Shown: one piece after another, positions 1 through 8,051 of the stretch
How positions within the stretch are numbered: the stretch's first letter is position 1
Layout: the number at the start of each line of letters is the position of its first letter
Assembly (NCBI GenBank): GCA_900770325.1
Contig: CAAGKE010000043.1
Coordinates: forward strand, 1 to 13,754
Origin: Lachnospiraceae bacterium
GTDB taxonomy: Bacteria; Bacillota; Clostridia; Lachnospirales; Lachnospiraceae
DNA: 13,754 nucleotides
Direction of reading: 5' to 3'
Notes under the pieces: generated by a model
Databases searched by the model: none
Told to the model about the DNA's origin: nothing
Seen by the model: only the letters and a program-made list of their open reading frames with translations
Made by a program: the position numbers and the translations under genes

Positions 1-29
1 CGGAGTTCAGACGTGTGCTCTTCCGATCT
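1..29. other. Illumina sequencing adapter left on the contig end
   Basis: Positions 2-29 match the 3' part of the Illumina TruSeq read-2 adapter exactly, ending in GCTCTTCCGATCT; base 1 does not match the adapter. Read on the minus strand, the adapter extends the neighbouring reading frame with the residues IGRAHV and a stop, a familiar contamination peptide. Genomic sequence begins at base 30. This is artificial DNA and should be trimmed; the stop codon it provides is not biological. Confidence 0.97.
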
Positions 30-252
30 GGATGCCAAGGAGCAGTGATGATTTACCTCCGGCACCGACCGCGGCAATGGTAATTGGAGAAGAAGCTTCT
101 TCGGAAGAAGTGCTTCTTCCGGTTGAAGGAGGGCAGATGAAATGTTCCAGAGCCGAAAGCAGTGGCTGTCCGGAAGCAGAAGCATCGATTATACGGTTAT
201 TTTGAATGATCCAGTAATCCATCGGTTCTATTTTCCTTGTATCATTTTGCAT
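30..252 (-). CDS. yqeC: YqeC-family selenium-dependent hydroxylase accessory protein (N-terminal fragment, cut by contig end)
   Basis: Only the first 75 codons are genomic; the rest is lost at the contig edge. The visible diagnostic element is a P-loop-like motif, AAVGAGGKSSLL, at residues 61-72, which matches the GAGGKT(T/S) nucleotide-binding signature near the start of YqeC proteins. YqeC is known as an accessory factor of selenium-dependent molybdenum hydroxylases; its biochemical step is not established. About 40 residues before the core are Ser/Glu-rich and poorly conserved-looking (STGRSTSSEEASS). The start is uncertain: the ATG at 252 has no Shine-Dalgarno and follows a strong hairpin, while an internal ATG at 222 has only a weak AGG upstream. 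It lies 73 nt after yqeB on the same strand, as expected for the last gene of this operon. The identification rests on the P-loop plus context. Confidence 0.8.
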
Positions 253-262
253 TCAATCACGC

Positions 263-303
263 CGCGGCAAGAACGCCAGAGGCGTTCTTGAATATCTGCC
301 GCG
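263..303 (-). other. Two-tier hairpin between yqeB and yqeC
   Basis: An inner perfect 9-bp stem (AAGAACGCC at 269-277 with GGCGTTCTT at 281-289, triloop AGA) sits on an outer 6-bp stem (263-268 with 298-303) with an asymmetric internal loop at 290-297. No T-run follows on either strand, so it does not look like an intrinsic terminator. It ends 10 nt before the first yqeC ATG and fills the place where a ribosome binding site should be, so it could affect yqeC translation or mRNA processing. It is unrelated in sequence to the GAGTTTCGCAATT repeats elsewhere in the window. Confidence 0.6.
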
Positions 304-325
304 TTGTCATCAGTCGACGATGCCA

Positions 326-1192
326 CTAGGTCTGCCGGTCCAGATAGAGCAGTCCGGCCAGAACGGAACCGGCAATACAGCGGGCTTTATCCGAAATCGT
401 AAAACAGTTTTTGTATTCTTCTTCCCGGGGATCGATGTCCGCGATTTTAAATCCTTTTGTGACAGGGTATCCGTCCCGGATCATGCCCCGCAGCAGACCG
501 GTGAGGGAAGCATAAACAGGGGTACCGGCAGATGTGCCGCCGGAAAAGCAGGATGGCTCCGGAGCCTGGGAACCCTCAGGTGTGATCAGGGCCAGAAGCT
601 GCCCCTGTTCCACATGGCTTCCAATGGATACCAGGGGATGAATGATGCCCGGAGCAGGAGCATGGATGACCCGTTCCTTTCCGTATCCGGCAATAAGCCC
701 CGGAATCCCGGTATTGGGAGCGGCACAGCCCTCTGTGATGATCCGTCCCAGGTTATGTCCCCGCTTGGTTTCGATTACCAGATCCACATCCTGCCCGGCA
801 GTAAAGCCGGGGCCCAGAGCAATGGTTTTACCTGCCATGTCCCTGTGTGTTCCAAGATTCTTTTTTGCAAGAATAGCATCCACCAGTGCCCAGGGACGGA
901 TCTGCTTCAGAATCTGACATTCCGGATCCACCAGAAGCGCCGCATGTCCCCGTTGAATGATCTCCTTTCCCTGAGAAAGACTTTCTGCTTTTTCACAGCA
1001 GACTCCTTCGATCCAGGCATTGCCGTCATAAACAGCTTCCGAAAAGGCTACTTGGCGGCGGATCGCTGAAGGATGATCTGTTTCCAGTACGATTACAGGG
1101 AACCCGCAGCGGACCAGCCGGTGGATGGTTCCGCTGGCCAGATCACCGCCGCCCCGGACAATGATCAGTTTATCGGAAAAATATCCGGACAT
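326..1192 (-). CDS. yqeB: Selenium-dependent molybdenum hydroxylase maturation protein YqeB
   Basis: A 288-aa protein matching the YqeB/EF2563 family, which occurs with selenium-dependent molybdenum hydroxylases and is thought to act in selenium insertion or maturation of the Mo cofactor; the exact reaction is unproven. The N-terminus has a Rossmann-like glycine-rich turn, VRGGGDLASG (residues 12-21), as in XdhC-related proteins. The family signature LGPGFTAGQDVD...ETKRGHNLGR lies at residues 126-150, followed by a segment at about 176-206 (HAPAPGIIHPL...IGSHVEQGQLL) resembling a biotinyl/lipoyl-like hammerhead turn. A GAGG ribosome binding site lies 7 nt before the ATG at 1192. It follows the xanthine dehydrogenase stop by 40 nt, so the two are almost certainly co-transcribed, and the context supports loading of selenium on that enzyme. 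Length is normal for the family. Confidence 0.93.
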   Translation of the reverse strand: MSGYFSDKLIIVRGGGDLASGTIHRLVRCGFPVIVLETDHPSAIRRQVAFSEAVYDGNAWIEGVCCEKAESLSQGKEIIQRGHAALLVDPECQILKQIRPWALVDAILAKKNLGTHRDMAGKTIALGPGFTAGQDVDLVIETKRGHNLGRIITEGCAAPNTGIPGLIAGYGKERVIHAPAPGIIHPLVSIGSHVEQGQLLALITPEGSQAPEPSCFSGGTSAGTPVYASLTGLLRGMIRDGYPVTKGFKIADIDPREEEYKNCFTISDKARCIAGSVLAGLLYLDRQT

Positions 1193-1232
1193 AGGAAGAC
1201 CTCAAACTTTCTTTTTTAATATGTTGCTGTTT

Positions 1233-3797
1233 TTATTTTTTGATTTTTCTGGCATAGGGCGTTCCTTCCAGAGGAAGCTTTGTCTGGAATTGCCCGTTCA
1301 GACGATAATAGGCAGCCGCAATGGCAGGCGCGGTGGGAATTGAGGTAATCTCACCGATACCGATGGCGCCATAGGCAGCATCGACTCCGGGTTTTTCCAC
1401 CAGCAGAGCCTGGATTTCCGGAACCTTGTCAGCCCGGAACAGTCCCAGAGTGGCAAATCGGGAGGTGGGATGGCCTTCCTTTATCTCATACTGTTCAGTG
1501 AGAGCGTAGCCCATACCCATTACCACGCCTCCTTCCACCTGGCCCTGGGCGCTGACAGGATTTACTGCTTTGCCCACATCGTGAACCGCCACCATTTTTT
1601 TGATGGTTCCGTCCTCGTTTAGGACACAGGCATGGGTGGCATAGCCGTAGGCTACGTGAGAGACCGGATTGGGTACATCGCTTCCCATTTTATCCGTTTT
1701 CGCCAGATATTCTCCGTAAAATTCCTGTCCCTCCAGTTCTGTCAGAGAACGGGAGCCCAAAGCCTCTTTAAGCTTTTCAGAAGCCCGGCGTGCAGCTTCT
1801 CCGGTGATCAGTGTCTGTCTTGAACCGGAGGTGGTGCCGGAATCCGGAGAATTGGAGGTGTTGGGCGGACAGCAGCGAATCTGGTCAAACTCCAGTCCGG
1901 CAGTCTGGGAGATGATCTGTATCAGAACGGTGGCAAGGCCCTGTCCGATACAGGAAGCGCCGGTATGAATTTCTATTTTACCATTCTTTACAAGGAGCCG
2001 GCAGCGGCCCCAGTCCGGCAGGCCCACTCCTACGCCGGCATTTTTCATGGCGCAGGCAATACCCACATAGGGTTCTGTCTCGTACAGCTCTTTTACAGCT
2101 TCCAGCGTTTCCGCCACTCCGGTGGAAGGATCCGCGATCTGGCCGTTGGGCAGTACCTGGCCCGGACGGATGGCATTGCGGTAACGGATCTCCCAGGGAG
2201 AGATGCCAACCATCTCAGCCAGCAGGTTCAGATTCATCTCTGATCCAAAGCAGGTCTGGGTGACGCCAAAGCCACGGAAAGCTCCGGCCGGCGGATTATT
2301 AGTATAAACGGCTGTGCCGTCAATATCGATGGTCTGAAAATTATAGGGGCCGGCCGCATGAGTGCATGCACGCTGAAGCACCGGGCCGCCCAGGGAAGCA
2401 TAAGCTCCCGTGTCGGAAACGACCACGGCCTTCATGGCGGTAAGATAACCGTTTTCATCACAGGCAGTGGTAATGTCCATCCACATGGGATGGCGTTTCG
2501 GATGTATTGTGATACTTTCCTGGCGGGAAAATTTCACCTTTACGATTCGCTTGGTGAGGTAGGCAATCAATGCGGCATGGTGCTGCGTACACACATCTTC
2601 CTTGCCGCCAAAGCCGCCGCCCACCAGCTTATTTTCCACTACCACCTTTTCCGGCGGAAGCCCCAGCATCATGCAGCATTCCCGCTGAGTATCATAGATT
2701 CCCTGATCGGAGGACCAGATGAACACACCATCCTCATCGAAGGGCATGGCTACGGCACATTCCGGTTCCAGGAATGCGTGCTCCGTCCAGGGAGTTTCAT
2801 AATGTCTTGTAACTTTGAAAGCAGAATGGGCAATCACTTCGTCCGCATTTCCCCGAACCAGATGTTCATGAGCCAGGATATTGCCATCGCGGTGTACTTT
2901 TGGAGCGCCTTCTTTCATGGCTTCAAAGGGATCCAGAACCGGCTCCAGTACTTCATAGTCTACCCGTATCAGTGCTTTTGCATGCTCCAGAATCTCCGGA
3001 GTTTCCGCGGCCACCAGGCAGATGGCATCACCCACAAAATGGGTTACAGAGCCAACGGGAATCATGGTATCCCAGTCCTGTTTCAGGTGTCCCACCTTTA
3101 TGCTGCCAGGAATATCCCGGGCAGTAAAGACCCCCACCACTCCGGGAAGCGCTTTTGCTTCCTCGTCGTGGATCGCCAGTACCCGGGCTCTGGGATGCTC
3201 TGAGCGCACGGCGCTGCCATAGATCATACCATCCAGATAAATGTCATCCGGATACTGCCCCGTGCCCAGTACCTTTTCACGGGCATCCACCCGCTGGATG
3301 GGCATACCCACCGGCGTAATGCCGCCATTATCCTGCACAGGAAGGTTTTCACGAAAAATCTTTGCAGCCAGTAAAATACCGTCCACGATTTTTTTATAGC
3401 CGGTACAGCGGCAGATATTGTTCCGGATAGCGGCCACCGCCTCCAGACGGGAAGGATCCGGCCGGGTATCGATCAGACCCTTGGCGCACAGTACCATGCC
3501 CGGGATGCAGAAGCCGCACTGAACGGCTCCGGCGGTTCCAAAAGCACAGGCATATACCTCCTTTTCCCGGTCACTCAGCCCTTCCACAGTAACAACAGAT
3601 TTTCCCTGAATCTTTGACAGCATGGGAACGCAGGCCTTGGTGGCTTTTCCGTCGATCAGTACCGTGCAGGTACCGCAGGCCCCCTGGCTGCATCCGTCCT
3701 TTACGGAGGTAAGATGCAGGTCATCCCGAAGGAAGCGCATCAGTTTTTTGTCTTTCTCTACTTCGTAGGTTTTCCCATTTACCAGAAATGTAAACAT
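1233..3797 (-). CDS. xdh: Selenium-dependent xanthine dehydrogenase, fused [2Fe-2S] and molybdopterin subunit
   Basis: An 854-aa molybdenum hydroxylase of the xanthine dehydrogenase family. Residues 1-85 form a plant-type ferredoxin domain (Cys36, 41, 44, 56). Residues 90-150 hold the second [2Fe-2S] domain (QCGFC at 93-97, CRC at 129-131). The rest is the molybdopterin domain, with GGGFGGKED, GAFRGFG, a GQG loop in CIGQGLATV, SGTTSGSR, and the catalytic base Glu816 in GIGEITSIP. There is no FAD domain and no separate FAD subunit in the window, so electrons must leave to another protein; YgfK, encoded just upstream, is the obvious candidate. Selenium dependence is inferred from family resemblance (fused SeXDH type) and from adjacent yqeB and yqeC; the labile selenium ligand is not encoded by a Sec codon. 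The likely role is oxidation of hypoxanthine/xanthine, or the reverse reaction on urate. The ribosome binding site AAGGAAG lies 6 nt upstream and is weaker than others here. It is preceded by a repeat element. Confidence 0.93.
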   Translation of the reverse strand: MFTFLVNGKTYEVEKDKKLMRFLRDDLHLTSVKDGCSQGACGTCTVLIDGKATKACVPMLSKIQGKSVVTVEGLSDREKEVYACAFGTAGAVQCGFCIPGMVLCAKGLIDTRPDPSRLEAVAAIRNNICRCTGYKKIVDGILLAAKIFRENLPVQDNGGITPVGMPIQRVDAREKVLGTGQYPDDIYLDGMIYGSAVRSEHPRARVLAIHDEEAKALPGVVGVFTARDIPGSIKVGHLKQDWDTMIPVGSVTHFVGDAICLVAAETPEILEHAKALIRVDYEVLEPVLDPFEAMKEGAPKVHRDGNILAHEHLVRGNADEVIAHSAFKVTRHYETPWTEHAFLEPECAVAMPFDEDGVFIWSSDQGIYDTQRECCMMLGLPPEKVVVENKLVGGGFGGKEDVCTQHHAALIAYLTKRIVKVKFSRQESITIHPKRHPMWMDITTACDENGYLTAMKAVVVSDTGAYASLGGPVLQRACTHAAGPYNFQTIDIDGTAVYTNNPPAGAFRGFGVTQTCFGSEMNLNLLAEMVGISPWEIRYRNAIRPGQVLPNGQIADPSTGVAETLEAVKELYETEPYVGIACAMKNAGVGVGLPDWGRCRLLVKNGKIEIHTGASCIGQGLATVLIQIISQTAGLEFDQIRCCPPNTSNSPDSGTTSGSRQTLITGEAARRASEKLKEALGSRSLTELEGQEFYGEYLAKTDKMGSDVPNPVSHVAYGYATHACVLNEDGTIKKMVAVHDVGKAVNPVSAQGQVEGGVVMGMGYALTEQYEIKEGHPTSRFATLGLFRADKVPEIQALLVEKPGVDAAYGAIGIGEITSIPTAPAIAAAYYRLNGQFQTKLPLEGTPYARKIKK

Positions 3798-3827
3798 AGC
3801 GCTCTTCCTTTCTTAAATAATAATTCT

Positions 3828-3854
3828 TATAGGCAATTGCGAAACTCGCAGAAC
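3828..3854 (-). repeat. Intergenic repeat, copy 4 (core end only), upstream of xdh
   Basis: On the minus strand this 27-nt segment matches the 3' end of the repeat found upstream of ygeY (10308-10334 plus bases to 10336) with four differences, all transitions, and contains the invariant core CGAGTTTCGCAATT. Its CCTA end lies 32 nt before the xdh start codon. Just upstream on the minus strand is a short palindrome, CAGCGCTG (3854-3861), but the long second arm seen in copy 1 is not evident. It fills most of the ygfK-xdh gap together with AT-rich sequence at 3870-3890. Confidence 0.75.
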
Positions 3855-3901
3855 AGCGCTGCTCCACAGTTTTTATTATTTACAGTAACAATGAATCGTG
3901 C

Positions 3902-6580
3902 TTATAAGAGATAGGAATAATCTCTGCAGATTGTTTCTATCAGACGCTGCAGACCTTCCGAAAGCCGGGTGTCCTTTCCGCTGATCCATTCAAAAACCTC
4001 TCCCTGCAGTCTTACACAGCAGGTCAAAGGTTCCGTGCTCAGAAGGGCAAAGCCCGGATTTTTGCTGTCGGTCAGGGCTTCCTTACTGGAAAATACGGTA
4101 AATTTTTCCAGGTAAGGTGCTCCGGAGTAAGGACAGAAGGTCCGGCAGTTGCCGCATTCATTGCACATATCATCCACATGAACGATCTGAGGCATGGATA
4201 TGCCCGGCACCCGGATCACCACATTGGCCCGGTTGGGACAGACATCGGCGCAGTTCTCACAGACAGAGCTGCAGTTCAGGCAGCGGGCGGCTTCCTTTTC
4301 ATCGGAAACAGGATCCTGCAGTACGCCTTTTCTTTCGCAGATTTTCTCGTCCAAAGCTGCAGAGCGGGTATGTAAACCGCAGATCCGGCAGGATGTATCG
4401 GACATCTCTTCCGGCTGGCATGATGCTTCGATGATGCAGGGGGCTGCCTTCAGGACAGCATCTGCTGCCAGATGTCCGTCCCGGATCGCATCCACCGCGG
4501 CTGCCGGTCCCTTCAGACCGTCTCCGGCGATATAGACGCCGGGAACGCAGGTCTCCAAGGTATCAGGATGCACCATCGGAAGTCCCTGCCCGTTCAGGCA
4601 GATTCCCAGATCTTCATAGAAACGGGAGGGCACCTTTGAATGGAAAGCATCATCGCCGGCGGAGGCTGCGCTTTTCTTTCCCCTCACTGCACCGGGAGCC
4701 AGGATAAAGGCGGTATAGCCCTGGGTCTTCAGCTCTTCCAGGCTGGTAATAGTGGTATTGAATCTGGCTGTAACGCCCAGTGCCCACAGAAAAGAGGCAT
4801 CCTTTTCAATGGTTTCCCGGGAAATACGGGTATCGGGAATCAGGGTGCGTACAGCACCGCCCAGCGCCTCTGACTGTTCAAAGATAACAGTTTCCATGCC
4901 GCCCTTTCGCAGGAACCAGGCGGCTGCCATACCTGCCGGGCCTCCGCCGATCACGGCTGCTCTGCCGGATTTTGTCACCGGCGGAGGAGTGATTTTTTTA
5001 AGTACTGCTTCATAGCCTCTGGAGGCAGCCAGAAGCTTCATATCCCGGATCTGTACCGGCTCTTCATAGAACTGGCGGGTACAGCGATTCATACATTTGT
5101 GGAAGCAGATGGTTCCGGTAATAAAGGGAAGGGGATTCTGCTCCATAATGACCTCCAGAGCCTCTTCATACCGGCCCTGTTCCACCAGTTCCATATAGGC
5201 AGGGATGTTTTGATGGATGGGACATCCCTCCTGACAGGGAGCCGTAAAGCAATCCATAAGAGGAACGGCAGCTGCATTTTTTTTCGGCCCCGGTCTCTTT
5301 TTGTTTTTTGTGTGATGGCAGTCGGTGCGGGAACTTTCCGCCAGACGGAAAACCCCATCAGGATCCACGCACGAATCCGGATCGGCGGGAAACTCTGTCT
5401 GCAGGGCAAGCTGTATCATACGCTGATAGCCGCCGGGCTTTAACAGAGTGGTAGCTACGGTAACCGGCCAGATTCCCGCACTTACGATTTCTTTTATATT
5501 AAAACAGTCTGCGCCTCCGGAGAAGGAGATGGGGAGCTGCCCGTCAAAATCTCCGGACAGCTTTGCTGCCACAGACATGGAGAGAGGATACAGTGCTTTC
5601 CCGGAAAGATACATTTCTTCACTGGGAAGTTCTCCCTGCTTTGCCTCTACCGGGAAAGTATTGGTCAGCTTTACACCGAACTGGAGTCCCAGGTCTTTTC
5701 CGGTATCCAGCAGGCGTCTTAACATGGGAACCGCATCCTCATACTGCAGGTCATTTTTAAAATGGAAATCTGTGAAGGAAAGATAGCGGTATCCCATATC
5801 ATCCATCAGACTGCGCACATACTCATAGCCCAGAAGGGTAGGGTTGCATTTGATATAGGTATGAAATCCCTTTTCGGTCATCAGGTACCGGGCAATTCGC
5901 TCGATCTCTCCGGCAGGGCATCCGTGGAGGGTGGAGAGAGTAACCGAATTACTGATCTCTGGTTCGATCGCCAGGATATCTTCTGCCGTGACTTTTTCGA
6001 ATAAATGGATATGGTCCAGCAGGTACTGCCTGCAGGAACAGAATACTTCTGAATCCGCCGCATTTTTCATGGTGTCCAGGAAGGTATTGATCTTGGGAGA
6101 ACGGATTCCCTCCAGATCATATCCTACACTGATGTTGAACTGAAAGCCATCCGGATCTCCAAGATCAAATTCCTTTGCCAGAAGCTTTAACAGAAACCAG
6201 GCTTTGATATATTCTTCTGTGGCCTGGGGAACGGTAAGCTCTGTAGACCACTCACAGTTGTAGCCTTCCTCCTCTGCATTGATACAGGGCTTCTGGATAC
6301 AGGCGGCCAGCTCCCGGCCATCCATGATCTGGACTGTTTTCAGCTCAAAGAAACGGCTTCCGGTATAGTATGCAGCCACCAGATTCTGAGCAAGCTGGGT
6401 ATGGGGGCCGGCGGCGGCTCCGATGGGAGTCTCCAGGCTTCGTCCAAAAAGGGTGCGTGTATATTCTCGTTTTGCATGGTACGCCCGGCGCTGGCCGAAA
6501 ACGGTACCCTGATTTTTTTTCTCGGTAAGGATCCAGTCTAATAACCGGGCAAAGGGGATCGGAGTCATGATATCGCTCAT
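3902..6580 (-). CDS. ygfK: YgfK-family flavin/iron-sulfur oxidoreductase ('putative selenate reductase subunit'), shortened form
   Basis: An 892-aa multidomain protein. Residues 1-415 are a TIM-barrel-like domain resembling the FMN domain of dihydropyrimidine/dihydroorotate dehydrogenases (GPHTQLAQN, TLSTLHGCPAGEIE, ISFSGGAD, TTLLKPGGY). Residues 440-710 are a GltD/PreT-like module: N-terminal Fe-S cysteines 444, 449, 453, 492, 496, 500; FAD motif GGGPAG (545-550); and the C-terminal flavin clamp VYIAGDG (about 682-688). Residues 765-820 carry two ferredoxin-type clusters (Cys767, 770, 774, 777, 781 and 806, 809, 812, 816). E. coli YgfK is about 1,030 aa; the second Rossmann (NAD(P)H) subdomain expected between FAPG and VYIAGDG is absent, with only about 50 residues between them. 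The role is inferred: electron partner of the FAD-less xanthine dehydrogenase, or a ring reductase by analogy with PreA/PreT. The 'selenate reductase' name is historical. The ATG is set by GGAGG with a 7-nt spacer, 33 nt after ssnA. Confidence 0.92.
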   Translation of the reverse strand: MSDIMTPIPFARLLDWILTEKKNQGTVFGQRRAYHAKREYTRTLFGRSLETPIGAAAGPHTQLAQNLVAAYYTGSRFFELKTVQIMDGRELAACIQKPCINAEEEGYNCEWSTELTVPQATEEYIKAWFLLKLLAKEFDLGDPDGFQFNISVGYDLEGIRSPKINTFLDTMKNAADSEVFCSCRQYLLDHIHLFEKVTAEDILAIEPEISNSVTLSTLHGCPAGEIERIARYLMTEKGFHTYIKCNPTLLGYEYVRSLMDDMGYRYLSFTDFHFKNDLQYEDAVPMLRRLLDTGKDLGLQFGVKLTNTFPVEAKQGELPSEEMYLSGKALYPLSMSVAAKLSGDFDGQLPISFSGGADCFNIKEIVSAGIWPVTVATTLLKPGGYQRMIQLALQTEFPADPDSCVDPDGVFRLAESSRTDCHHTKNKKRPGPKKNAAAVPLMDCFTAPCQEGCPIHQNIPAYMELVEQGRYEEALEVIMEQNPLPFITGTICFHKCMNRCTRQFYEEPVQIRDMKLLAASRGYEAVLKKITPPPVTKSGRAAVIGGGPAGMAAAWFLRKGGMETVIFEQSEALGGAVRTLIPDTRISRETIEKDASFLWALGVTARFNTTITSLEELKTQGYTAFILAPGAVRGKKSAASAGDDAFHSKVPSRFYEDLGICLNGQGLPMVHPDTLETCVPGVYIAGDGLKGPAAAVDAIRDGHLAADAVLKAAPCIIEASCQPEEMSDTSCRICGLHTRSAALDEKICERKGVLQDPVSDEKEAARCLNCSSVCENCADVCPNRANVVIRVPGISMPQIVHVDDMCNECGNCRTFCPYSGAPYLEKFTVFSSKEALTDSKNPGFALLSTEPLTCCVRLQGEVFEWISGKDTRLSEGLQRLIETICRDYSYLL

Positions 6581-6613
6581 AGGAAAACCTCCTTTATTTT
6601 TTGAATGTAATCG

Positions 6614-7948
6614 TCAGCGGGTGTTGATCCGGTCTGCCAGCCGGGCGGCTGCCTGCCGGCAGTCAGCCATCACCTTTTCCGTATCAATGTGAGGCAATAC
6701 CCGGTCCTTCATCAGGATCTGCCCGTTTCCGATGGTGGTGACCACATCCCGGCCGCACATGCCAAAGAGGACATGGCTGTTGAGATTTCCGGCATGCATG
6801 GGAGTGAGAGAGTCGTAATCCACAACGATCACATCCGCAGCGGCTCCTTCCTCCAGAACACCCAGCTTCACGGGGAAGTAACGGGCGGCAATTTTTGCGT
6901 TATTATCAAAAAGCATCCGGGGAACCTCACTCCATGCCGCATTGGGATCGCACAGGTGATGCTTATGCAGCAGATTGGCGACCTTGTAGGATTCGGTCAT
7001 ATCGTGGGTGTAGCCATCGGTACCAAGGCCGGCCAGGATGTTTTTTTCCAGCAGCCGCATGGTGGGGGGACATCCGCAGGCATTTCCCATATTGGATTCC
7101 GGATTGTGGACTACCATGGTGTCCGTTTCCCGGATCAGATCCATTTCATGTTCATTAATATAAATACAGTGTCCAAGAAGTGTTTTTTCTCCAAGAATGC
7201 CAAAATCCATCAGGCGGTCGGTGATCCGTTTGCCGTAATGCTTCAGGCAGTGATGCAGATCCTCGATCCCTTCCGCCACATGGATGTGGTAGCCGGCACC
7301 CTCCGGCTTATTGGCGGCAGCCAGCTCCATGGTCTTATCGGAGATGGTAAACTGGGCATGCATGCCCATCATTCCCGCGATCATGCCGCTGTCGTCTTCC
7401 ATGGCATGGCGGATGAAACGGACATTTTCCATCACAGAAGCGCGGGCTTTTTCCGGTCCTTCCCGATCCGAGATCTCATAGCACAGGCAGGAGCGTACAC
7501 CGGTCTCCCGGGCTGCCCGCTCAATCTGGGACAGAGATCCTTCAATGGCGCCGAACCCGGCATGATGGTCGAAAATCGTAGTTACACCGTTTTTGATACA
7601 GTCGATGTAAGTAGCCATGGCGCTCAGGTAGGTATCCTCCAGGGTCAGATTCCGGTCAATGGTCCACCAGAGGCCGTCCAGGATATCCAGAAAGCCCTGA
7701 GGATGGTAGCCTCTGATCGCCAGCCCCCGGCCAAAGGCACTGTAAATGTGTTCATGGGTATTGATAAATGCAGGCATGATCACTTTCTGTCCTGCATCGA
7801 TATATTCTGCGTCCGGATAAGCAGCCCGGAGCGCTTCCGTGCTGCCTGTCTGGCAGATCGTGGTTCCCCGGATCGCAACTGCACCGTTTTCCAGATAGGG
7901 CAGTGCTTCAGTACGGGTGATCAGTTTTCCGTTTCCTATAATGAGCAT
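6614..7948 (-). CDS. ssnA: SsnA-family metal-dependent amidohydrolase
   Basis: A 444-aa amidohydrolase-superfamily protein (TIM barrel) close to E. coli SsnA. Metal-binding features are the HxH pair in NTHEHIYS (His65, His67), HIHVAEG (about 221-227), LLGHCIY, and the Asp in GLGTDGYTHDM. SsnA relatives include guanine deaminase and other cyclic-amidine/amide hydrolases, so a deaminase or ring-opening role on a purine-derived compound is likely, but the substrate is not known from sequence. It is the first gene of the leftward operon, with ygfK 33 nt downstream. Start choice: an ATG two codons upstream (7954) abuts the AGGAGG directly, leaving no spacer, whereas ATG 7948 has the normal 6 nt, so translation is taken from 7948 (MLIIGNGKL, matching the family's MLI... 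N-terminus). No signal peptide, so cytoplasmic. Confidence 0.92.
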   Translation of the reverse strand: MLIIGNGKLITRTEALPYLENGAVAIRGTTICQTGSTEALRAAYPDAEYIDAGQKVIMPAFINTHEHIYSAFGRGLAIRGYHPQGFLDILDGLWWTIDRNLTLEDTYLSAMATYIDCIKNGVTTIFDHHAGFGAIEGSLSQIERAARETGVRSCLCYEISDREGPEKARASVMENVRFIRHAMEDDSGMIAGMMGMHAQFTISDKTMELAAANKPEGAGYHIHVAEGIEDLHHCLKHYGKRITDRLMDFGILGEKTLLGHCIYINEHEMDLIRETDTMVVHNPESNMGNACGCPPTMRLLEKNILAGLGTDGYTHDMTESYKVANLLHKHHLCDPNAAWSEVPRMLFDNNAKIAARYFPVKLGVLEEGAAADVIVVDYDSLTPMHAGNLNSHVLFGMCGRDVVTTIGNGQILMKDRVLPHIDTEKVMADCRQAAARLADRINTR

Positions 7949-7954
7949 ACACAT

Positions 7955-7960
7955 CCTCCT
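7955..7960 (-). promoter_or_regulatory. Ribosome binding site that sets the ssnA start
   Basis: AGGAGG on the minus strand, immediately next to an ATG at 7954 (spacer 0) and 6 nt from the ATG at 7948. Only the second fits ribosome geometry, so the two-codon longer form is unlikely. Confidence 0.85.
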
Positions 7961-8006
7961 TTTTCTTTCAGATGCAGTCTGCAGTTTCTGCTTTCTTACT
8001 ATTCAT

Positions 8007-8035
8007 AGAATATCATTAAATAGACAGAATTGCAA
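8007..8035 (-). promoter_or_regulatory. Sigma-70-type promoter for the leftward ssnA operon
   Basis: On the minus strand: -35 TTGCAA (8030-8035), a 17-nt spacer, and -10 TATTCT (8007-8012). The predicted start is near position 8000, leaving a leader of about 50 nt before ssnA. It is the best-matching hexamer pair in the divergent gap on this strand. The candidate operator at 8052-8067 lies about 17 nt upstream of its -35. Confidence 0.6.
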
Positions 8036-8051
8036 CAACAACCAAAAAAAC

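Noticed and set aside
320..3203. Open frames on the plus strand across yqeB and xdh (249 and 281 codons)
   Set aside because: Low-complexity translations with no family resemblance, opposite well-identified minus-strand genes.
5277..5284. Run of eight T (A8 in ygfK) as a possible frameshift or slippage site
   Set aside because: The same frame is conserved on both sides (barrel domain before, Fe-S/FAD module after) and the run falls in a linker rich in Lys and Asn, so no frameshift is needed.
6689..8008. A 439-codon open frame on the plus strand antisense to ssnA
   Set aside because: It mirrors ssnA codon by codon, has no recognisable domain or ribosome binding site, and ssnA on the other strand has full family motifs. 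It is an antisense shadow in GC-rich coding DNA.
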